A stretch of DNA of 22,380 nucleotides, taken from the NCBI GenBank assembly GCA_043815465.1, contig JBDRIW010000022.1, forward strand, positions 1-22,380, in the 5' to 3' direction. Below the pieces are notes generated by a model that saw nothing but the letters and a program-made list of their open reading frames with translations, was not told where the DNA came from and did no database searches. Each line of letters begins with the position of its first letter. Position 1 is the first letter of the stretch. Of the stretch, positions 8,738 through 15,388 are shown one piece after another. A program made the translations under genes and the position numbers. The DNA is from JBAZFF01 sp043815465 (GTDB taxonomy: Bacteria; Patescibacteriota; Minisyncoccia; Minisyncoccales; RBG-13-42-11).

Positions 8738-10922
8738 CTATAAACCTAAGAGAAAATTAAGATTATTTAGCTTTTTCACTTTACCGGAGGAAATAAAGAA
8801 ATGGATATTAGGAGTCGTAGTTTTAGTTATAGCCATTATTGTGGCTTTAAGTTTTTTTGATCTAGCTGGAGTAGCGGGTAAGGTAATTATGAGAGGCCTT
8901 ACCTTTTTAGTTGGAAATGGTGTTTTTGTTCTCCCATTGATTCTTGCTTTAGGAGGATTAGCTTTTTTAAATACTAAGTACGATAAATTCATGGGTCCAT
9001 CTATTTTAGCCATGTTTTTATTAATACTAGGAATATCAGGAGCATTAGAAAGTTTTGATGTGGGAGTTAAGAGTGGAGGTTGGCTGGGATATATTATAAC
9101 TTGGCCTATTCTTAAGTTTTTTGGTCAGCTAGTTAGTGAAATAATATTTTTTGGAATAATATTGATAGGAGCTTTGATCTTTTGGTATTTGATGAAGCCT
9201 AATCCAAAGTTTCAGGAAAAGATAGATAGAATAGAACTAGAGCAAAAACCTTCTTTGATTAAACAGATTTTTTTTCCCAAATTAAAAATAAAAGAATTAG
9301 AGCCGAGGTTTAAAGAAGAATCTTCTGACCAAAAAATAGCTTTAGATTTAAAATCAAAAGAAGTTCCAGCTTCTAAGGTTTCCGTTGGAGAATATAAAAT
9401 TCCACCTTTGGAATTATTGGAAGAAGATAAAGGAAAACCCTTAGCTGGAGATACGATTGTAAATTCTGCAATAATTAAAAAGACTTTGGAAAATTTTGGC
9501 TTAAAGGTAGAAATGTCAGAAGTTATTATTGGTCCTACTGTAACTAGATATAGCTTAAAGCCAGCAGAAGGAGTTAAGTTATCAAAAATTACTGGTCTTT
9601 CTAATAATTTATCTTTAGCTTTAGCTGCACATCCTATTAGAATAGAGGCTCCTATCCCTGGTAAATCTTTAGTTGGAATAGAAATACCGAATAAGGAAAG
9701 AGCTAGAGTTGGATTAAGAGAGTTAGTAGCTCATCCTGAATTTCAAAAGAGTAATTCTAATTTAATAGTTGCTTTAGGTAAAGATGTTTCAGGAGCTACT
9801 TGTTATGCTGACTTAACAAAAATGCCACATATGTTGGTTGCTGGAGCTACAGGAACTGGAAAGACAGTATTTCTAAATAGTTTAATTTTAGGTTTGCTCT
9901 ATCAGAATTCTCCAGAGATTATGAGACTCATTCTTATCGATCCTAAGAGAGTAGAATTTTCAGCCTTTAAAGAATTACCTCATCTTTTATGTCCTGTTAT
10001 TTTCGATGCTCAGAAAGCTATTAATGCTTTAAAGTGGTTGGCTTCTGAGATGGAAAGAAGGTTTGATGTTTTAGCCTCTAATGGGTCTAGGAATTTATCT
10101 AGTTATAATCAAAAAGTAGTAAAAGATGGAGAAGATCCTTTGCCTTATATAGTATTAATTGTGGATGAATTAGCTGACTTAATGGTTGTAAGAGGAAAGG
10201 ATATGGAGGCTGGTATAGTAAGATTGGCCCAAATGGCCAGAGCCGTCGGTATTCACCTCGTTTTAGCCACTCAGAGGCCTTCCGTAGAGGTAATAACGGG
10301 TCTTATTAAGGCTAATGTCACAGCTAGAGTAACCTTTCAGGTGGCCTCACAAATTGACTCAAGAACTGTTTTGGATATGGGCGGAGCCGAAAAATTATTA
10401 GGAGCTGGAGATTTATTGTTTATATCAGCAGATCAATCAAAACCAAAAAGAATTCAAGGAGCTTATGCTTCTGAAAAAGAAGTAAGAAGGGTTGTAGATT
10501 TTGTTGAAAGCAATAACGGTCATTTAGATTTAGAAAATGCTGAAGTAGGCGTAGAAGGTTTTGTTGGACAAGGATTACAACGTATTTTAGAAAATAATAA
10601 CGGAGGAGATACAGATTTCAATAGAGAGGGTGGAGGAGATGATCCTTTGTATGAAGATGCTAAAAGAACTGTAATAGAATCTAAAAAAGCTTCAGCTTCT
10701 TTGTTGCAAAGAAGATTAAGAGTTGGATATGCAAGAGCAGCTAGACTATTAGATATTCTAGAAGACAAGGGAATTGTTGGACCTGGCGATGGGGCAAAGC
10801 CTAGAGAGGTTTACCTTAGACCCACTAATCCTGTTGATAGTATTCCTGTTGATACTATTCCTACAGAAACTAAAAATGATAACGATGATGAGGACGAGGA
10901 TAACGAATGGAGTAAAGTTTAA
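8700..10922 (+). CDS. ftsK: DNA translocase FtsK
   Basis: Septal double-stranded DNA pump that clears and sorts chromosome ends during division; 740 residues. The N-terminus is strongly basic, then hydrophobic segments near 35-52, 66-90, 99-115 and 146-164 anchor it in the membrane. A short linker (no long Pro/Gln region) leads to the alpha/beta motor. Walker A is GATGTGKT at 382-389, Walker B is IVDELADLMV around D489-E490, and ATQRPSVEVITGLIKANV follows. A winged-helix gamma domain at about 647-707 (LLQRRLRVGYARAARLLDILE) should read the orienting DNA motif. An unusual acidic tail of about 33 residues follows. ATG 8700 lies inside rpoC; AGGA at 8689-8692 sits seven bases upstream, and no other start is near the end of rpoC. 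SpoIIIE is the alternative name for the same family. Confidence 0.95.
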   Translation: MKKKNSKKRALNNYKPKRKLRLFSFFTLPEEIKKWILGVVVLVIAIIVALSFFDLAGVAGKVIMRGLTFLVGNGVFVLPLILALGGLAFLNTKYDKFMGPSILAMFLLILGISGALESFDVGVKSGGWLGYIITWPILKFFGQLVSEIIFFGIILIGALIFWYLMKPNPKFQEKIDRIELEQKPSLIKQIFFPKLKIKELEPRFKEESSDQKIALDLKSKEVPASKVSVGEYKIPPLELLEEDKGKPLAGDTIVNSAIIKKTLENFGLKVEMSEVIIGPTVTRYSLKPAEGVKLSKITGLSNNLSLALAAHPIRIEAPIPGKSLVGIEIPNKERARVGLRELVAHPEFQKSNSNLIVALGKDVSGATCYADLTKMPHMLVAGATGTGKTVFLNSLILGLLYQNSPEIMRLILIDPKRVEFSAFKELPHLLCPVIFDAQKAINALKWLASEMERRFDVLASNGSRNLSSYNQKVVKDGEDPLPYIVLIVDELADLMVVRGKDMEAGIVRLAQMARAVGIHLVLATQRPSVEVITGLIKANVTARVTFQVASQIDSRTVLDMGGAEKLLGAGDLLFISADQSKPKRIQGAYASEKEVRRVVDFVESNNGHLDLENAEVGVEGFVGQGLQRILENNNGGDTDFNREGGGDDPLYEDAKRTVIESKKASASLLQRRLRVGYARAARLLDILEDKGIVGPGDGAKPREVYLRPTNPVDSIPVDTIPTETKNDNDDEDEDNEWSKV
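10829..10858 (+). repeat. two 15-base tandem units in the 3' end of ftsK
   Basis: Two adjacent 15-base units differ at one base (TCCTGTTGATAGTAT, then the same with C at position 12), followed by a partial third TCCT. In frame they encode PVDSI-PVDTI-PTE just after the gamma domain. The period is five codons, so unit number can change without a frameshift. Confidence 0.7.
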
Positions 10923-10929
10923 ATAATTT

Positions 10930-10938
10930 TGTTATAAT
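10930..10938 (+). promoter_or_regulatory. extended -10 promoter of recA, predicted leaderless
   Basis: TGTTATAAT (TG at 10930-10931, TATAAT at 10933-10938) is a perfect extended -10. No good -35 lies 17 bases upstream, which is usual for this class. Counting the last T as -7 puts +1 at 10945, the A of the recA ATG. There is no Shine-Dalgarno sequence before the ATG. Confidence 0.6.
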
Positions 10939-10944
10939 TAATAT

Positions 10945-11937
10945 ATGGCAAAGAAAAAAGAAAAAGCAATAATAGAAAATCTACAGGGAGCTGTAGATGA
11001 AATAAGACAGAGGTTTGGAGAAGGATCAATAATGAAATTGAAAGAAGTTACATCCGTAGATGTAGATTCAATTTCTACTGGAGCTCCTTCCTTAGATATA
11101 GCTTTGGGATCTGGAGGAGTTCCTAGAGGAAGAATAATTGAAATATATGGACCTGAGTCTTCTGGTAAAACTACGTTAGCCTTACACATATTGGCTGAAG
11201 CTCAAAAGAAGGGTGGAGTAGGCGCTTTTATTGATGCAGAACATGCCTTAGATCCTGATTATTCAAAAAGAATAGGTGTGAACACGGATGATTTATTAAT
11301 ATCTCAACCAGACTCTGGAGAACAGGCTCTACAGATAGTAGAAACCTTAGTCAGATCAGGAGAGGTAGATGTAATAGTTATTGATTCGGTAGCTGCTTTA
11401 GTTCCTAAGGCTGAAATAGATGGAGAAATGGGAGAATATCAAATAGGCTTACAAGCTAGACTTATGAGTCAAGCATTAAGAAAGCTTTCAGGTATTGTGC
11501 TAAAGAGTAATACAATAGTTATATTTTTAAATCAACTTAGAATGAAAATAGGTATTATGTTTGGAAATCCTGAAACTACTTCTGGTGGAATGGCTTTAAA
11601 GTTCTACGCTTCCGTTAGAATAGACCTTAGAAGAATAGCCCAGATAAAGAAAGGGGATGAAGTAATAGGTTCTAGGGTAAAAGCCAAAATAGTTAAAAAT
11701 AAAGTTGCTGCTCCATTTAAAGTTACTGAATTTGATATATTTTATAATGAAGGAATTTCTTACTTTACTGATATTATAGGTCTTGGAGTAAAGGAAGGTG
11801 TTATTAAAAAATCAGGATCTTGGTTACAATTTGAAGATGTAAAACTTGGACAAGGGACAGAAGGAGCAAAAGAATTTTTAAAGAGTAATCCCGTTGTATT
11901 AAAAAAAATAAGAGCTCAGTTAAAGCTGAACTCTTAA
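10945..11937 (+). CDS. recA: recombinase RecA
   Basis: ATP-dependent strand-exchange protein for homologous recombination and repair; 330 residues. Walker A GPESSGKT at 69-76, catalytic region AFIDAEHALDP near 94-104, Walker B VIVIDSVAAL around 143-152, MKIGIMFGNPETT in loop L2 (about 200-212), then ALKFYASVRIDLRR. It is shorter than E. coli RecA (352) and lacks an acidic C-terminal tail, ending LKLNS. DNA-binding loop L1 reads GEYQIG (163-168) where the usual form is GDSHMG or GDAHMG, and L2 has M216 where N or R is usual. It starts 22 bases after the ftsK stop with its own promoter. Its last codons double as the terminator of the opposing rpsF operon. No lexA or recX is next to it. Confidence 0.97.
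   Translation: MAKKKEKAIIENLQGAVDEIRQRFGEGSIMKLKEVTSVDVDSISTGAPSLDIALGSGGVPRGRIIEIYGPESSGKTTLALHILAEAQKKGGVGAFIDAEHALDPDYSKRIGVNTDDLLISQPDSGEQALQIVETLVRSGEVDVIVIDSVAALVPKAEIDGEMGEYQIGLQARLMSQALRKLSGIVLKSNTIVIFLNQLRMKIGIMFGNPETTSGGMALKFYASVRIDLRRIAQIKKGDEVIGSRVKAKIVKNKVAAPFKVTEFDIFYNEGISYFTDIIGLGVKEGVIKKSGSWLQFEDVKLGQGTEGAKEFLKSNPVVLKKIRAQLKLNS
11901..11936 (-). terminator. intrinsic terminator of the rpsF-ssb-rpsR operon, inside recA
   Basis: Read on the minus strand, bases 11936-11909 form a hairpin: a 6-bp outer stem (TAAGAG/CTCTTA), one A-C mismatch, a 4-bp inner stem (TCAG/CTGA) and a 6-base loop. Eight T residues (11908-11901) follow at once. It lies 22 bases past the rpsR stop and overlaps the last recA codons and stop. 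On the plus strand no T run follows, so it should act on the minus-strand operon only. Confidence 0.65.
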
Positions 11938-11958
11938 ATTAAAATCTGAATACGGTAA

Positions 11959-12156
11959 TTATTTAGATATCGAAGAAAGTAGCCCCAAATGTCTAGCTCT
12001 ATTAATAGCTTGGGTTAATCTTCTCTGATGACTGGAACAAGCTCCAGTTTTTTTCTTTCCTCTTATTTTCCCCGAACTAGAAATAAACCTAGTCAATAAC
12101 TGGGTTTCTTTAAAATCTATTTCTTTTATGTTTCTTTGGCAGAAAAAACAATTCAT
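11959..12156 (-). CDS. rpsR: 30S ribosomal protein bS18
   Basis: Small-subunit protein that pairs with bS6 on the 30S platform; 65 residues. The core KETQLLTRFISSSGKI and the end SSHQRRLTQAINRARHLGLL are typical of S18. C3 and C6 (CFFC) with C40 and H43 form a likely zinc site, the cysteine-containing version of this protein. It is the last gene of the rpsF-ssb-rpsR operon; its ATG is four bases after the ssb stop with no Shine-Dalgarno sequence, which suggests reinitiation. Convergent with recA, 21 bases apart. Confidence 0.95.
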   Translation of the reverse strand: MNCFFCQRNIKEIDFKETQLLTRFISSSGKIRGKKKTGACSSHQRRLTQAINRARHLGLLSSISK

Positions 12157-12160
12157 ATAT

Positions 12161-12610
12161 TTAGAAAGGTATATCCTTTACGTCTATTTCTTGATCTTCT
12201 TCTATGACAGGAATGTCTTCCTGGATAACATCCTCTTTCTGAGGAGTAGAATTATCTGGTTTATTTGTGTTTGTGCTTGTAGCAGATCTTGGCCCCAATT
12301 GTATATTTTGGGTTATAATTTCAGTTCTATATCTTGTACTCCCTGTAGTATCTTTCCAACTTCTAGTTCTAATTTTTCCTTCTATTAAAACTAAAGATCC
12401 TTTATTCATGTATTGGGAAGCTATATCTGCTAATTTTCCAAAAGCTACAACATTATGAAATTCAGTCTGTTGTTGTTTTTGACCTGCTTTATCAGTATAA
12501 AAATTATCTGTGGCTATTGAGAAAGAAGTTACTGATTGTCCAGAAGGCAATGCCTTAGATTCAGGATCTCTTGTAAGTCTTCCTATTAAAAATATTTTAT
12601 TAAGATTCAT
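12161..12610 (-). CDS. ssb: single-stranded DNA-binding protein
   Basis: Binds and protects single-stranded DNA in replication and repair; 149 residues. The OB fold covers about 1-108, with MNLNKIFLIGRLTRDPE at the start, TEFHNVVAFGKLADIASQY at 49-67 and LVLIEGKIRTRSW near 73-85, including W85. A disordered Thr/Asn/Pro/Glu-rich linker follows, and the tail ends DVKDIPF, the acidic tip that recruits partner proteins. The start overlaps the rpsF end by 11 bases and no Shine-Dalgarno is visible, so translation is probably coupled. The order S6-SSB-S18 is the usual bacterial operon. Confidence 0.96.
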   Translation of the reverse strand: MNLNKIFLIGRLTRDPESKALPSGQSVTSFSIATDNFYTDKAGQKQQQTEFHNVVAFGKLADIASQYMNKGSLVLIEGKIRTRSWKDTTGSTRYRTEIITQNIQLGPRSATSTNTNKPDNSTPQKEDVIQEDIPVIEEDQEIDVKDIPF

Positions 12611-13019
12611 TTAAAATTTCGTCTAATTTTTTTTCTATTTCTTTTAGTTCGACCTTTTTTTCTTGATTAGTTGGTTCCTTCGTTTCAGCCAAAGGCTTTC
12701 TTTTAGCCATATGAGGTCTTATTTTTAAGTTCCTTTGTTTCTCTTTTATAATAAGAAGGTATCTTAAAATTTCTTTCTGTTCTTTTAGATTCTTTTCTAA
12801 CTCAGCTATCTTTTCGGGTAGAGCATTAAAAGTCGCAACAGCCATATAAGACTGTTCTTTCTTCTGAATAGGGTAAGCTAGCTTCTTTTTTAAGATCATA
12901 TTTCCCTCTTCTAAAACACCCTGATCTGCGATAAGGGAATTGATCTTTGCTTGAAAAGCTTTAGATTCTTCCTCTGATAAATCTGGATTTATTAAGTATG
13001 TCAGTTCGTAATATTTCAT
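12600..13019 (-). CDS. rpsF: 30S ribosomal protein bS6
   Basis: Small-subunit platform protein and partner of bS18; 139 residues. The N-terminal MKYYELTYLINPDLSEEE and LKKKLAYPIQKKEQSYMAVATF fit the S6 fold. After about residue 100 comes a Lys/Glu-rich charged tail (to 139), probably coiled or disordered, which makes it longer than a minimal S6. It heads the rpsF-ssb-rpsR operon. Its promoter places transcription start within a base of the ATG, and no Shine-Dalgarno is present. Confidence 0.94.
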   Translation of the reverse strand: MKYYELTYLINPDLSEEESKAFQAKINSLIADQGVLEEGNMILKKKLAYPIQKKEQSYMAVATFNALPEKIAELEKNLKEQKEILRYLLIIKEKQRNLKIRPHMAKRKPLAETKEPTNQEKKVELKEIEKKLDEILNES

Positions 13020-13026
13020 AATTTAA

Positions 13027-13055
13027 ATTATAGCAGGCAATTTAAAATTGGTCAA
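13027..13055 (-). promoter_or_regulatory. promoter of rpsF-ssb-rpsR, predicted leaderless
   Basis: On the minus strand: -35 TTGACC (13055-13050, 5 of 6 consensus), a spacer of exactly 17, and TATAAT (13032-13027) preceded by TGC, an extended -10. Seven bases separate the -10 from the rpsF ATG, so +1 falls at about 13020, one base before the ATG. Confidence 0.72.
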
Positions 13056-13088
13056 GAAGATAAAATAGCTGGGTAATTTGTTAAAAAA

Positions 13089-13097
13089 TGATATAAT
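13089..13097 (+). promoter_or_regulatory. extended -10 promoter of the phosphomutase gene, predicted leaderless
   Basis: TGATATAAT: TG at 13089-13090 and TATAAT at 13092-13097. No good -35 at 17 bases. The last T is seven bases before the A of the ATG at 13104, the same geometry as at recA, so the transcript should start at the ATG itself. It is divergent from the rpsF promoter, in an 84-base spacer. Confidence 0.6.
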
Positions 13098-13103
13098 ATT
13101 CAT

Positions 13104-14450
13104 ATGGAAATGAATCCTAATATATTTAAAGCTTACGATATTAGAGGTGTCTTTTCTCAAGATTTTAACGAAGAATCAGCTTATCTTATTGGTAGGGCTT
13201 TTGTTGACTTTCTTAAGCTCAATAGTCCTAAAATTGTAATAGGAAGAGATAATCGCTCTTCTTCCCCCAAGATATTTAAGTTTTTAGTAAAAGGAATTAT
13301 AGAAGGAGGAGGAACAGTCCTTAATATTGGGACAGTGACAACCCCCCTCTTTTATTTTTCTGTAGTTAACCTTAAAGCAGATGGAGGAATAAACATTACT
13401 GCTTCTCATAATCCTCCAAAATACAATGGATTTAAAATAGCCAGAGAAAAAGCTATACCAGTAAGTGGAGATAGTGGATTGCAAGAAATTAAAAAGATTG
13501 CTTTGTTCGAAAAATTTAAAAAACAAGGAAAAGGAAAGATGGTAAGCAAAAGTACAATAGATGATTATGTTAAATTTAATCTCAAACCTTTTAATTTTAA
13601 AAAACAAAAATCTTTAAAAATTATTATAGATACAGCAAATGCAGTGTCCGGTATTTTGATCCCTAAATTTTTTAAAAAAACAAATCACAAAATAATTCAT
13701 TTGTATGCTAAATTAGATGGTTCTTTCCCTAATCATAATCCCGATCCATTAGTAAAAGATAATTTGAAAGTAATTATTAAAAAGGTTAAGGAAGAAAAAG
13801 CTAACTTAGGAATAGCTTTTGATGGAGACGGTGACAGGATATTTTTTATAAATGAAAAAGGGAAAGTTATTTCTGGAGATTTAATTACCGCCCTAATGAC
13901 AGAGTTAATTTTAAAGAAGAAACCAGGACAAAAAGTTATTTATGATATTAGGTCTAGTAATGTAATAAAAGAGATAGCGGAAAAAAATAATGGGAAGGCT
14001 ATAGGGGAAAGAATAGGACATTCTTTAATCAAAGAATCAATGAAAAAAAATGATGTTATCTTTGCAGGAGAATTGTCTGGTCATTATTATTTCAAAGAGC
14101 ATCATTTTTGTGAAGCTCCTTTCATTGTTTTATTTAGTGTTTTAGAAGAGATGTTAAAAAGGGATATAACTCTTTCAGAATTAATAAAACCATATGAAAA
14201 ATATTATCATTCAGGAGAGATTAATTTTGAAGTAAAAGATAAAAAAAGAGCCCTAAGGGATCTTGAGGGAAAGTTTAAAAATAAAGGTAAAATACTAAAA
14301 ATAGATGGTTTAAGAATTGATTTTGATGATTGGTGGTTTTTGGTTCGTCCTTCCAACACAGAACCTGTTATAAGGCTTGTGTTAGAAGCTAAAGACAAGA
14401 AAACTTTAGAGCAAAAGACCCATCTTCTTTCTAACATCTTGCATGGTTGA
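13104..14450 (+). CDS. phosphomannomutase/phosphoglucomutase
   Basis: Alpha-D-phosphohexomutase that moves phosphate between C6 and C1 of mannose or glucose, supplying sugar-1-phosphates for nucleotide sugars; 448 residues. All four signatures are present: catalytic serine loop TASHNPPKYNGFK with S101; metal-binding DGDGDR at 240-245; sugar-specificity loop GELSGH at 322-327; and phosphate-binding RPSNTEP at 415-421. The GE(L/M)SGH loop fits dual phosphomannomutase/phosphoglucomutase enzymes (ManB/AlgC type) more than phosphoglucosamine mutase (GlmM), but specificity cannot be settled from sequence. An in-frame ATG at 13110 is an alternative start; promoter position favours 13104. The last 45 bases overlap the 3' end of trpS on the other strand. 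Confidence 0.9.
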   Translation: MEMNPNIFKAYDIRGVFSQDFNEESAYLIGRAFVDFLKLNSPKIVIGRDNRSSSPKIFKFLVKGIIEGGGTVLNIGTVTTPLFYFSVVNLKADGGINITASHNPPKYNGFKIAREKAIPVSGDSGLQEIKKIALFEKFKKQGKGKMVSKSTIDDYVKFNLKPFNFKKQKSLKIIIDTANAVSGILIPKFFKKTNHKIIHLYAKLDGSFPNHNPDPLVKDNLKVIIKKVKEEKANLGIAFDGDGDRIFFINEKGKVISGDLITALMTELILKKKPGQKVIYDIRSSNVIKEIAEKNNGKAIGERIGHSLIKESMKKNDVIFAGELSGHYYFKEHHFCEAPFIVLFSVLEEMLKRDITLSELIKPYEKYYHSGEINFEVKDKKRALRDLEGKFKNKGKILKIDGLRIDFDDWWFLVRPSNTEPVIRLVLEAKDKKTLEQKTHLLSNILHG

Positions 14451-15386
14451 TTGAGCAATGCTTTCTGCCTTCTCCGCTCCTCTTTTTAATATTTCTTGTA
14501 CATATACTTCTCTAGAGAGAAGTTCTTTTTTCTTTTTACGAAATGGTTCTAGATAGTTTATAGTTACCTCTGTTAAAGATTTCTTTAAATCAGCATATCC
14601 TTTCCCTTTAAACTTTTTTTCTAATCCATCCATAGTTTTACCTGACAATAGGGAATATATAGTTAAAAGATTGGAAACACCAGGTTTTTTCTTTAAATCA
14701 TATTTTATTATTTTTCCTGTATCAGTTACAGCTTTCATTAACTTTTTTTTGATTTCATCTGGTTCATCGAATAATCCTATATAAGTATCTGGTTCGTCAG
14801 TCTTCGACATTTTTTTATTAGGTTCTTGGAGACTCATAATCCTGGCACCCGACTTAGCTATTTTTGATTCAGGTATTTTAAAGGTTTGTCCAAATTTCTG
14901 ATTAAATCTTCTAGCTATTGTTCTAGCTAATTCAACGTGTTGTTTTTGATCTTCTCCAACAGGAACTATATCTGTTTGGTATAAAAGAATATCAGCCGCC
15001 ATTAAGATAGGGTAATTTAATAGTCCTGCATTTAAATCATTTTTAAACTTCTTAGACTTTTCTTTATATTGTGTCATTCTTTCTAGTTCTCCAATTGGAG
15101 TAACAGTGCTTAGAAGCCAAGCCAATTCGGTATGTTCTTTTATTTGAGATTGAATAAAAATGATAGATTTTTCAGGGTCAATTCCGGCAACTAAATAAAC
15201 AATCGCTTTTTCAAGAATCATTTCTTTAAGTTTTTTAGGGTCATAGGGGACTGTTAAAGAATGTAAATCAACAATACAGAAAAGAGGCTCTGTCTTATCT
15301 TGCATTTCTACCCATTGTTTTATGGCTCCCAAATAATTCCCTATATGTATTTGTCCCGTTGGTTGTATTCCTGAAAAAACTCTCAT
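14406..15386 (-). CDS. trpS: tryptophan--tRNA ligase
   Basis: Class I aminoacyl-tRNA synthetase charging tRNA-Trp; 326 residues, normal for the compact bacterial form. The start MRVFSGIQPTGQIHIGNYLG carries the HIGH-type motif HIGN at 14-17. VDLHSLT, GLLNYPILMAADILLY and VGEDQKQHVELARTIARRFN build the tryptophan pocket region. The KMSKS-type motif is KMSKT at 192-196. The ATG is two bases after the RNase J stop, so the two are co-transcribed. No clear terminator follows; the gene ends inside the convergent phosphomutase gene. Confidence 0.96.
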   Translation of the reverse strand: MRVFSGIQPTGQIHIGNYLGAIKQWVEMQDKTEPLFCIVDLHSLTVPYDPKKLKEMILEKAIVYLVAGIDPEKSIIFIQSQIKEHTELAWLLSTVTPIGELERMTQYKEKSKKFKNDLNAGLLNYPILMAADILLYQTDIVPVGEDQKQHVELARTIARRFNQKFGQTFKIPESKIAKSGARIMSLQEPNKKMSKTDEPDTYIGLFDEPDEIKKKLMKAVTDTGKIIKYDLKKKPGVSNLLTIYSLLSGKTMDGLEKKFKGKGYADLKKSLTEVTINYLEPFRKKKKELLSREVYVQEILKRGAEKAESIAQSTMQDVRKKMGLLL

Positions 15387-15388
15387 AT

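Noticed and set aside
12128..12458. Plus-strand frames across ssb and rpsR
   Set aside because: Low-complexity hydrophobic translations antisense to clear SSB and S18 genes.
14362..14399. Imperfect hairpin near the trpS end as its terminator
   Set aside because: The stem has bulges and no T run follows on the minus strand.
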